Assembly (NCBI GenBank): GCA_030649165.1
Contig: JAUSGG010000101.1
Coordinates: 1 to 49,328, forward strand
Direction of reading: 5' to 3'
DNA: 49,328 bases
Origin: Armatimonadota bacterium
GTDB lineage: Bacteria > Armatimonadota > UBA5829 > JAUSEB01
Below the pieces are notes generated by a model. The model ran no database searches. It saw only the letters and a program-made list of their open reading frames with translations, and was not told where the DNA came from. The number at the start of each line of letters is the position of its first letter. Position 1 is the first letter of the stretch. Position numbers and translations under genes: made by a program. This document shows, piece after piece, positions 1 to 7,229 of this stretch.

Positions 1-65
1 ACAATACGATCAAGTTCTCGCCGCTCCTGCGGCGTCAAATCGATTCGTGGAAGCGCTCGCGCCAT
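1..65 (-). CDS. IS630-like transposase, N-terminal fragment (runs off the left edge)
   Basis: Only the first 21 codons are present. The ATG at 65 follows a good AGGAGG Shine-Dalgarno, and the peptide begins MARALPRIDLTPQERRELDR. This resembles the start of IS630-family (Tc1/mariner-like DDE) transposases, where a 'LTPEER..L' segment opens the N-terminal helix-turn-helix. The gene lies just beyond the point where the upstream cyclase frame is lost, as expected if an insertion sequence entered that gene. The fragment is too short to exclude another HTH protein. Confidence 0.45.
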   Translation of the reverse strand, partial: MARALPRIDLTPQERRELDRI

Positions 66-122
66 ACTGCCTCCTACCTTTTTTTGTAGGATAACACGTA
101 CGCGAGTATTAGTCAATGTATT

Positions 123-605
123 TCAGAAACGCACTACTAGCATAGGCCCGTAGTCTATCCCGATGCCACATCTAACGTTGTCGTAAGGGAAGTGCTCGTT
201 CATGACGAACTGGCTCACAGAGTTTATCAGAACGGCCGTATGGACGGCGTTTTCAAAGCAGTTGAGAGGCGGAAAGACCACCATCACTCTGTCTCCAGTT
301 ATGGCTCTGACTTGACCGCCAAAGTGGGATCCGCATTGGGTCATGGCCCGACCGAAGAACGAATACAACTTCGCGATCGTATCGAGGCGGTGATCCAGGT
401 TCAATTGCGTCGACTCCCTGATATCGACGTAGAGAACACACGTGTCGATTCGTTTGCATTTCATGTCCTTGGTCTTCAGGTTGGCGAATGTGATCTGCGA
501 GTCTTCGTCTGATGGGACTACCGTGGTCCTACAATGGCTCACCTTGAAAGTCGGGGCGGTAATGGCTCCAAGCTCATCACGCAAGCTATCTACCAGTTCG
601 ATCAT
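123..605 (-). pseudogene. pycC: Pycsar-type class III nucleotide cyclase (PycC-like), 3'-truncated
   Basis: The 160-residue product is a class III nucleotidyl cyclase homology domain without a membrane or partner domain. The two metal-binding aspartates are visible: D61 in YVDIREST and D105 in AITGDRVMVVF, followed by the GIGIDYGPMLVV strand near residues 147-158. In intact family members the domain continues for tens of residues after this strand, often followed by a C-terminal sensor domain. Here the frame stops after VVRF, about 58 bases before the IS630-like start codon. The gene starts 12 bases after the stop of the effector gene, so the two form an operon. In Pycsar defence, PycC makes cCMP or cUMP on phage infection and the nucleotide activates the partner. 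Lacking the rest of the domain, the product is probably inactive. Which nucleotide the intact enzyme made cannot be told. Confidence 0.75.
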
Positions 606-617
606 ATTCAGATGCTC

Positions 618-1193
618 CTATACAAGCTTAATGAGAATACGGATGACAGCGATTATATAAGGTAGCATAATGCCCATCATCGCAGCAAGTATGCCCAACA
701 GTGCACGCCGAGTGGCGTGGACGAATAAGCTGTATTTCCCGCTGGCGATCCGGGCGTTTATGATGGCCTGCGCGGCGAGATCAACATCGCTCTTGTTGTC
801 TTGCGGTGTATAGTCTGCTTGGAGACAATAACGCTCAGCTATCGCTTGCGCCAAGCCGTTCGGGCTGTATTTCTGTATGTGGCCGAAAAAATACAGGTTG
901 TCCTCTACACTTGGTTTGTCGCACTTGCGGTCAGACAACACTTTCTTCGGATTTGTTTGAGGCAAAAACGATTTGAGGCATAGCAGCGCACTCCACATCA
1001 GTAATACAGAGCTGTACAGGAACAACGCTCCTCCATTGCTCAGTCCACTTGTCGAATATGGAGTTAGGCTAAGTACGGCCATCGCGCTTGCGCTAGAGAA
1101 CGCAAACAATGCCCCGTTTTTTGCTTCGGCAAATCGAAGCCAATCGTTTGTGAGCCCGAATATGTAGGAGAGCTTCTTCTCTACCTCTGACAT
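618..1193 (-). CDS. pycTM: Pycsar-type transmembrane effector (PycTM-like)
   Basis: 191-residue membrane protein. The N-terminal helix contains DWLRFAEAKNGALFAF, resembling the 'aD/E-x-K-x-g' start of Pycsar effector domains, followed by two hydrophobic segments (about residues 25-45 and 52-75). A soluble middle leads to a helix with NARIASGKYSLFVHATRRAL and a C-terminal hydrophobic stretch (about 165-190). In the family, cyclic CMP or UMP triggers the membrane effector to damage the inner membrane and abort infection. It is directly upstream of the cyclase gene (12-base gap), the inverse of the commonly shown cyclase-effector order. An in-frame ATG at 1199 is only 3 bases from the GGAGG; the ATG at 1193 has a 9-base spacer and is preferred. 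The gene looks intact although its partner is broken. Confidence 0.75.
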   Translation of the reverse strand: MSEVEKKLSYIFGLTNDWLRFAEAKNGALFAFSSASAMAVLSLTPYSTSGLSNGGALFLYSSVLLMWSALLCLKSFLPQTNPKKVLSDRKCDKPSVEDNLYFFGHIQKYSPNGLAQAIAERYCLQADYTPQDNKSDVDLAAQAIINARIASGKYSLFVHATRRALLGILAAMMGIMLPYIIAVIRILIKLV

Positions 1194-1236
1194 GCCCATG
1201 TGCCTCCATCAGCAGTTTGCCTGGTCGGGAAGATCA

Positions 1237-1273
1237 TCCTATGCCTGCAGGCAAAACGCCTTTGGGCATAGGA
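1237..1273 (-). terminator. hairpin downstream of rubrerythrin
   Basis: An inverted repeat with 9-bp outer arms (TCCTATGCC / GGCATAGGA) and a 4-bp inner stem (AGGC/GCCT) lies between the rubrerythrin stop and the Pycsar operon. It has no clear T-tract on the minus strand, so it may be a weak terminator or a processing hairpin. Confidence 0.4.
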
Positions 1274-1294
1274 ATCGTGGTGGCGAACCCATTC

Positions 1295-1870
1295 CTACCA
1301 ATTTTCCCCCAACAACTCAAAATGCGCCTGCGGGTGCGCGCAGGCGAGGCAGGCGTTGGGGGCCTCGGCGCCGGTGTGGAGATAACCACAGTTACGACAG
1401 CGCCACGTGACCACTTGGTCGCGCTTGAAAACGCGCCCGGCCTCCACGTTTGCGGCCAAATCGGAGTATCGCTTGCCGTGCTGCTTCTCCGCTATCGAGA
1501 TGTTCTCGAAAAGCTTGGCTATTCCGTCGAAGCCTTCCTGGCGAGCCATGCCCGCGAACTCCGGGTAGAGCACTCCCCACTCGTGGCCTTCGCCCGCGGC
1601 GGACGCTTTGAGGTTATCCAGGGTTGTGCCGACCACGCCGGCGGGATACGCGGCCATGATCTGTACGTCGCCGCCCTTCAGCATTCCGAAGAACCGCTTG
1701 GCGTGTTCTTTCTCCTGATTCGCGGTCTCCTCGAAGATAGAAGCGATCTGCTCGTAGCCGTCTTTCTTCGCCTGGCTTGCGAAATAGGTGTATCTGTTGC
1801 GGGCCTGTGACTCGCCCGCAAATGCGGCCAGCAAATTCTGCTCTGTCTGTGTGCCTTTTAGTTCGGCCAT
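1295..1870 (-). CDS. rbr: rubrerythrin
   Basis: 191-residue non-heme iron peroxidase that reduces hydrogen peroxide in the cytoplasm, typical of anaerobes and microaerophiles. The N-terminal four-helix ferritin-like domain shows GESQARNRY and EKEHAKRFF, then ENISIAEKQHGKRY, which supply the di-iron ligands. The C-terminus has the rubredoxin-like CRNC...CLAC pair that binds one Fe. The start at 1870 is set by AGGAGG six bases upstream and the conserved MAELKGTQTEQNLL beginning; the longer frame upstream has no family similarity. It is monocistronic by spacing. Confidence 0.95.
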   Translation of the reverse strand: MAELKGTQTEQNLLAAFAGESQARNRYTYFASQAKKDGYEQIASIFEETANQEKEHAKRFFGMLKGGDVQIMAAYPAGVVGTTLDNLKASAAGEGHEWGVLYPEFAGMARQEGFDGIAKLFENISIAEKQHGKRYSDLAANVEAGRVFKRDQVVTWRCRNCGYLHTGAEAPNACLACAHPQAHFELLGENW

Positions 1871-2048
1871 TTGTTCCTCCTGATGTGTTTGTTCTAGGGT
1901 GTCAGGACTACTGGGTGTATTGTACCTGCCGGAGCATGATACCTCCAAGGGGGCACATGTTAAACCATGAGCTTGTTTTGAGTTGGGGGACGCTGAGGGG
2001 AGGTTCGATGGGCGCTTCGGACTTGAGTCCCGAAACACTGGAATGTCG

Positions 2049-3137
2049 TCAGTCTTCCGCCTTCCACACCAGCTTACCGGTCCTATCGATGTAGCTCGGC
2101 TCGCCGCCGATGTCCGGCCTGTACTTCCACACACGGGCGAGGCCATCTCGGAAGCTCTCGACGCGGTCGTATGAGAGTCTTAAAACCGCTTTCCCGCTAC
2201 TGTTGATGAAGCTGTAGCGGCGCTTATTCACTGACACTGTGTCATGGCCATCCGGGTCATCGAGCGTGATGATCTCCTGCCCCGGCCTGCTTGTGCTGAC
2301 CAGCGCAAGCCCGTCGGAAAAGCTCTCAGCGTGCTCGAACTGAGGCTCAATCACGGTCTTGCCCGTCTTGTCTATGTAACCCCAGCCCGAATCAATGGGA
2401 AAACGAACCGCCGCCAGCCCTTCGTGAAAGGGTTGAACAGAGGAGAAGCGAGGCTTGATCACGACCTTGCCTGTCGCGTCGACGTACCCTGACTTTGGGT
2501 ACTCTTCGTCTGTTGGAGCTGCCGCGAGCCCTTCGGAAAAATGCAGGCTTCTGAGCGCCCGACGATCGATTGCTGAACGGCCCTTGAGGATGACGTACCC
2601 GAAGCCCCTGCTGCCCTCGTATTCGATCACAGACTCAAGTGTTTTTCCCGTCCGGTTGATAAGCGCCAGCCTGCGACCGTCTCCCGGTCCCTTGATATAG
2701 ACGCGCGCAACGCCATTGTGGAAAACGCCGGGCGAGAAATAGCGCGCCGGTATAACGAGCTTGCCCTTCTTGTTTACGTAGCCCCACCTGTCGTCCCTCT
2801 CATTGGCTCCCTTGACGACACGGACGGCGGCCAATCTCTCAGAGAACTCCGCGGCGTCACTGAATTGAGGCTTGATCACAGATCTGCCGGCCTTGTCGAT
2901 GTAGCCGTATCCGGCGTCTTCCCCGAAGCCGATCTTGACCCGGCCGAGCCCTTCAGAGAAGTAGTTTGCCCCGTCGAAACGAGGACGAATGACGACCTTG
3001 CCGGCGCGGTTCATATAGCCCCACATCCCTCCTCGCACAATGGGAAACAAAGGGCGCTGGTCAGTCGCCGCGGGGCAGGACGCTGCGAAAAGCAAGGCGA
3101 TCGCTGCGCACCAGGCCGGAACTGCAATTCGTTTCAT
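2049..3137 (-). CDS. secreted WG-repeat protein, 8 units
   Basis: 362 residues with a signal peptide (cleavage after about residue 24, CPAA). The rest is a run of WG (KWG-type) repeats of about 38-45 residues. Each unit carries a core like WGYMNRAGKVVIRPRF followed by an 'F-x-E/D-G-L-A' turn, and about eight are recognisable. WG repeats form beta-rich domains of unknown function and are common in secreted bacterial proteins. The start overlaps the stop of the upstream WG gene by an ATGA, so the two are translationally coupled. No catalytic motif is visible; a binding or structural role at the cell surface is inference. Confidence 0.85.
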   Translation of the reverse strand: MKRIAVPAWCAAIALLFAASCPAATDQRPLFPIVRGGMWGYMNRAGKVVIRPRFDGANYFSEGLGRVKIGFGEDAGYGYIDKAGRSVIKPQFSDAAEFSERLAAVRVVKGANERDDRWGYVNKKGKLVIPARYFSPGVFHNGVARVYIKGPGDGRRLALINRTGKTLESVIEYEGSRGFGYVILKGRSAIDRRALRSLHFSEGLAAAPTDEEYPKSGYVDATGKVVIKPRFSSVQPFHEGLAAVRFPIDSGWGYIDKTGKTVIEPQFEHAESFSDGLALVSTSRPGQEIITLDDPDGHDTVSVNKRRYSFINSSGKAVLRLSYDRVESFRDGLARVWKYRPDIGGEPSYIDRTGKLVWKAED

Positions 3138-5185
3138 TGCTGCTCCTTTCCGAGTTTCCAGCCGACGCCCGCCACTCCTTGGGAAAAGTCGCCCGCGCCA
3201 TCGAACTGCTCCTCGATGACCATTTTGCCGGTCTTGTCGATATAACCGTACCTCGGGTTTACCGGGTCACCGGTGACGGCGAAAGCCAGTCCATCGTAAA
3301 ACCCGCCTGCAAGGCTGAACTTCGGCTGGACGACGATGTTCCCACTCGTGTCGATGAACCCCCACTGCCCGCCATTCTCAAGATTGCCATTAACGCTCAC
3401 CATAACCGGCGCCAACCCTTCTGAGAATGCGCCGGCAAGGTAGAACTTAGGCTGAACGACAAACTTGCCGGTTGTGTCGATGTAGCCCCACCTTTCATCC
3501 TGTTGGATGCTCTTGCCCACAGACACCGCCGCCAGGCCGCCTCGAAACGGTTCCGCTCTAAGGAACTGCGGAGCAATGACGACACTCCCCTTCTTATCGA
3601 AATAGCCGTAATTGGTGTGCTTCACCAGCACGCTGGCCAGTCCGTCGGAAAAACTCCCGCACAGCTCGTTCTTGGTTCGGAAGACCTCATTCCCGGATCG
3701 ATCGATGCAGTACGCCTCCATTGTGTCAAGGTCCGTGGCCCAGGCAAGCCCTTCCGAGAAGTCGTTTGCCATGTAAAGGTCCGCCGGTATCACCATCTTA
3801 CCAGTCCCATCGATGTAACCAGCTCCCTCGTGGGTCTCCACACGAGCAAGGCCCTCTGAGAAACCGGCTGCCCATCGATACCGCGGCTCAACCACTGTTC
3901 TGCCGGAACCATCGATGTACCCCCACTTGGCAGATTGCTCGTCGCCAAAACCCACGGGGATCAGGCCCTCAGTGTAGCGGCCCACCATATCGAATTGCGG
4001 CTGGATCACAAGCTTGCCTTGTTTATCTGCAAAACCCCACTTCCCAGTCTCCTCATCTCCGATCCTGACCGGAATGAGTCCGTTGGACATCACGCCCACA
4101 GCGTCATAACGCTTGTTGGTGACGAGCTTGCCCATTCTGTCGATGATGCCGTACGTCCCGCGCCTAGTGCTGGTGCGTGCAAACGCGGCGAGCCCCTCAG
4201 AGAAGTCAGATGCGCCGACCCACTGATTCGGTCCGACTACCAGGTTGCCAGCCTTGTCCATATAGCTCCACCGCTGCCCGATGGAGACTCTTGCCAAGCC
4301 GTTGCGGAACGGCCCCTCGGGGACCATTTCGCTGGTCGGCGCGCAGGTTATGACCTCTATTCCCTTCTTGTTGATGAACCCTCTGCCGCCATTGCTCCAT
4401 ACGAGCGCCAGACCTTCTGAGAAACCTTCTCCGATTGGCGTCACATTCTTGATCACGGTTTTCCCGGAGGTATCTATGCAGCGGTAACTGAAATTGTTGT
4501 TGCCAATGCGTTTGGCAACGAACGCCAGTCCGTCCAGGAATCCCGCGGCGTGATCGTACTGGGGTTTGATGGCTATTTTGCCCGCTCTATCGATATATCC
4601 CCACATCGGTTTAACCAGGTTGCCTGTTGCAACCGGCGCGAGCCCGCACGAGAAGTCACCGGCGTTGATATACTTCGGCTTGATCCTGATCTTGCCGGTC
4701 TTGTCGATGTAGCCCCACCTGTCGGGGTAGCGCTCAACACAGACGCGAGCGTAACCTGCGCGAAACGGGCCCGCTTGGTGATAGCGAGGCTTAATCACCA
4801 TATTGCCTGATTTGTTGATGAAACCCCACTTGTCTTGCTGCTTGCTTACGGCAGCCAGACCCTCGGAAAACCCTGCAGCCCGTTGGTATTGAGGTTTGAT
4901 GACGACCTTGCCCGCCTTGTCTATGTAGCCTCTAAGCTCGTTCCTACCACCCCAATCGGTTCCGGCGCTGTAGTCGGTGACCACTGCCAGTCCCTCGTGA
5001 AACGGCTCCGCTGCCGCGTAGGGTAGATCGAGGGCAATCTTTCCCTTGGCATCTATGTAGCCACACGTCTGGACACTCCCCTGGCTGCCGCGAACCGACG
5101 GCCCGGCTCTCTGTGTGTGACCCTGTGCGGCTGCGCTAAGCGGGAAGAAGACGGCGAGGCAGATTGCCACGAAGGCATATCTCAT
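3134..5185 (-). CDS. secreted WG-repeat protein, 17 units
   Basis: 683 residues: signal peptide (about residues 1-20, ending SAAAQ) followed by about 17 consecutive WG repeats with cores such as WGYIDKTGK, WGFINKSGN and YGYFDKKGS. Each core is followed by 'IKPQY' and 'FSEGLA' elements, at a period of about 38 residues. Some cores have lost the Trp (YRCIDTSGK, AYCIDRSGN), so the units are diverged rather than freshly duplicated. AGGAG lies 7 bases before the ATG. It is the first gene of a two-gene unit with the shorter WG protein. Family function is unknown; the protein should be exported and entirely repeat-built. Confidence 0.85.
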   Translation of the reverse strand: MRYAFVAICLAVFFPLSAAAQGHTQRAGPSVRGSQGSVQTCGYIDAKGKIALDLPYAAAEPFHEGLAVVTDYSAGTDWGGRNELRGYIDKAGKVVIKPQYQRAAGFSEGLAAVSKQQDKWGFINKSGNMVIKPRYHQAGPFRAGYARVCVERYPDRWGYIDKTGKIRIKPKYINAGDFSCGLAPVATGNLVKPMWGYIDRAGKIAIKPQYDHAAGFLDGLAFVAKRIGNNNFSYRCIDTSGKTVIKNVTPIGEGFSEGLALVWSNGGRGFINKKGIEVITCAPTSEMVPEGPFRNGLARVSIGQRWSYMDKAGNLVVGPNQWVGASDFSEGLAAFARTSTRRGTYGIIDRMGKLVTNKRYDAVGVMSNGLIPVRIGDEETGKWGFADKQGKLVIQPQFDMVGRYTEGLIPVGFGDEQSAKWGYIDGSGRTVVEPRYRWAAGFSEGLARVETHEGAGYIDGTGKMVIPADLYMANDFSEGLAWATDLDTMEAYCIDRSGNEVFRTKNELCGSFSDGLASVLVKHTNYGYFDKKGSVVIAPQFLRAEPFRGGLAAVSVGKSIQQDERWGYIDTTGKFVVQPKFYLAGAFSEGLAPVMVSVNGNLENGGQWGFIDTSGNIVVQPKFSLAGGFYDGLAFAVTGDPVNPRYGYIDKTGKMVIEEQFDGAGDFSQGVAGVGWKLGKEQQ

Positions 5186-5447
5186 ATTGGCGCTCCTGTG
5201 TCGGGCGATTAGCCATTTCTGTGGAACTGCTCAGAAAGTAAGACGGTCATAGATGCGACTTTGTTTACCGGTTGCAAGGCGTTGCTGTTGTTCCGCGGCC
5301 AATTTCCTGCGTGGGCGTAAGCGAGCGCTGTCCCCGGCCGCTGATCCGGTTCTTCCAGGCAGGCAGACCCCGGGGGAGAATCGCCGAGGTTGTCTTTCTG
5401 CTGTCGTGCGAAACCGGCGTCGGTCCGCCCTCTCTGGAAGAAGCCGG

Positions 5448-7226
5448 CTATTTCTCCACCGGCACCACAATCCCCTTCATTATCGTGTTCTGCGCGAGGA
5501 CGAACACGAGCAGGGTCGGTATCGCCGCCAGGACCAGCGCCGCGTAAATCATGGACTGGTGCGCGTCTTGCTGGAGCTGGAAGAGCCAGACCATCAGCGT
5601 CCACATCCTCTCGTCCGGGCAGATGATCAACGCGAACATAAACGCCGTGTACGCCGCGGTGAATGCGCTCAGGGTGATCAGCGCCAGTATGGGTTTGGAT
5701 AGCGCCATCGTAAAGCGCCAGAACATGGTCCACTCGCCCGCCCCGTCCAGCAAGGCTGATTCGTAAATCTCCTTGGGAATGCTGTCGAAGAACCCTTTGA
5801 GGATGAATATGGCGAACCCATTTGCCGCGCCGGGCAGGATGAGAGCCCAGAAGCTGTTGAGCAGGTGCAAGTGCTTCAGGAGCAGGAAGTTCGGTATCAT
5901 CGTCACGGCGCCGGGGAAGGCCATCGTGCCGAGGAAGAACATAAGGATCATGTACGTCGACTTCAGGTTGAATCGCGACAGGGCGTACGCGGCGAGCGGG
6001 TTCACGATCAGGGCCACGGCGATGCTGAGCCCAATGAAGATGAATGTGTTCCTGGCCGCACGGCCGTAGACGGCCAGGTAGTTGATGACGTTCCGGTAGT
6101 TCCTGGTCATGATCTCCACGAGCCACGGGCGTTCAGTCCTCTTGAAGACCTCATATTCACGGGCCACGAACGGAGGTATGGCGGTTGCGGATCCGACGTA
6201 CTCGCGGTATCTGGTCGCCGGCGTGTCAAGTCTCAGCCTTTCCACCGGGCATATATTGGTGATGAAGTTCATGTACAGCGTGTACAGGCCACTATTTCTC
6301 AGGTCTTGATAGCTTGTGTTGATGGCGTCAAAGGACTTGTAGTTAGTACCGGCGCCTTTGTTCATCAGCGCTATGTTGCCGGAGGAATTGTTTACCAAGT
6401 ACTGCCTGAAGATCTTCCGGCCCTGGGGATCGAGACGGACGAACAGGCAACTGACCTGGTGCTTGACGAATTCCGCCCACACCGCGGCATCCGGCCCTTT
6501 GGGGCACGTCGCGGTCAGCACTCGCACCCGCTTGAGCTTGCCACTCCTTACTTGCGGGTTGAATTTCTGCGCAAAGTAGAACCAGCCATCGACATTGACA
6601 ATGACCTTGTCATCGAGCGGGCGGCTTCGCTTGAAGCGCAGGAGTTCATCAACCAATGGGTCGACTTCGTAGTTGAACTCCTTAACGATTGGCTGGTCGA
6701 GAACTCCGGGGAACTGGTTCCAGTTGGCGAGGGTTGCGGCGTAGCGTTTGTTGTAGACGTCCACGGTCCCGCACTTCTTGCGCAGGTAGTCCCTAAACAG
6801 GCGGAAGTTTTGGGGCAGCACCCGGTTGTTCATCGGAGCAAGGCTACCGATGGTGTAGAAATGATCGGGGAAGCTGCCGGCTTTCTCTTTGAGGAACTGG
6901 TCATATGTCGCCAGTTCGTTCCGGTTTGTCTCCGGAAGCTGCGCGTCTTTGTTCATCGTAAGTTCCTGCGAATAGGCGTAGGACAGGTAAGTCAGTGACA
7001 CGTACCGGTCTTCGATGAACCGGGCGAAGCGGATTTGCTTGTTATAGAGAAGCTGGGGCACGGGGTCCATACGGTCTGTATCCGCGGAACCCTTCACGCT
7101 GCCGGAAAGCATCAGCAGGAACGGGTAGATCATCGTGACCGAGCCGACGATGAGCACGGTGTATATGACCGTGATCACGAACCTCATCTTGAGCGACTTT
7201 CGTCCTGTGTTGGGCAGTATCGCCAT
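5448..7226 (-). CDS. MalG-type carbohydrate ABC permease with large extracytoplasmic insertion
   Basis: 592 residues, about twice the usual MalG-type length. TM1 is near residues 14-35. About 330 residues of mostly soluble sequence follow (Tyr/Arg-rich, no recognised domain). The standard permease core then resumes at about residue 385 (NTFIFIGLSIAVALIVNPLA) with five further TM helices. The EAA loop that docks the ATPase is clear: ESALLDGAGEWTMFWRF. The terminal PVEK ending is typical of the family. The insertion sits in the first periplasmic loop and so faces the substrate-binding side. The gene begins 3 bases after the stop of the binding-protein/permease fusion, with GGAGG upstream, so the two are one importer. 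The ATPase must be encoded elsewhere. Substrate is unknown, probably a sugar or oligosaccharide. Confidence 0.85.
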   Translation of the reverse strand: MAILPNTGRKSLKMRFVITVIYTVLIVGSVTMIYPFLLMLSGSVKGSADTDRMDPVPQLLYNKQIRFARFIEDRYVSLTYLSYAYSQELTMNKDAQLPETNRNELATYDQFLKEKAGSFPDHFYTIGSLAPMNNRVLPQNFRLFRDYLRKKCGTVDVYNKRYAATLANWNQFPGVLDQPIVKEFNYEVDPLVDELLRFKRSRPLDDKVIVNVDGWFYFAQKFNPQVRSGKLKRVRVLTATCPKGPDAAVWAEFVKHQVSCLFVRLDPQGRKIFRQYLVNNSSGNIALMNKGAGTNYKSFDAINTSYQDLRNSGLYTLYMNFITNICPVERLRLDTPATRYREYVGSATAIPPFVAREYEVFKRTERPWLVEIMTRNYRNVINYLAVYGRAARNTFIFIGLSIAVALIVNPLAAYALSRFNLKSTYMILMFFLGTMAFPGAVTMIPNFLLLKHLHLLNSFWALILPGAANGFAIFILKGFFDSIPKEIYESALLDGAGEWTMFWRFTMALSKPILALITLSAFTAAYTAFMFALIICPDERMWTLMVWLFQLQQDAHQSMIYAALVLAAIPTLLVFVLAQNTIMKGIVVPVEK

Positions 7227-7229
7227 GGA

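Noticed and set aside
2049-5185. CRISPR-like array suggested by regular ~115-bp periodicity
   Set aside because: The periodicity is the coding of WG protein repeats; there are no near-identical short repeats with unique spacers and no cas genes.
5209-6126. Long minus-strand frame of 305 codons
   Set aside because: It overlaps the 3' half of the MalG-type permease in another frame, is Arg/Pro/Asp/His-rich and lacks any family similarity; a shadow frame of a GC-rich gene.
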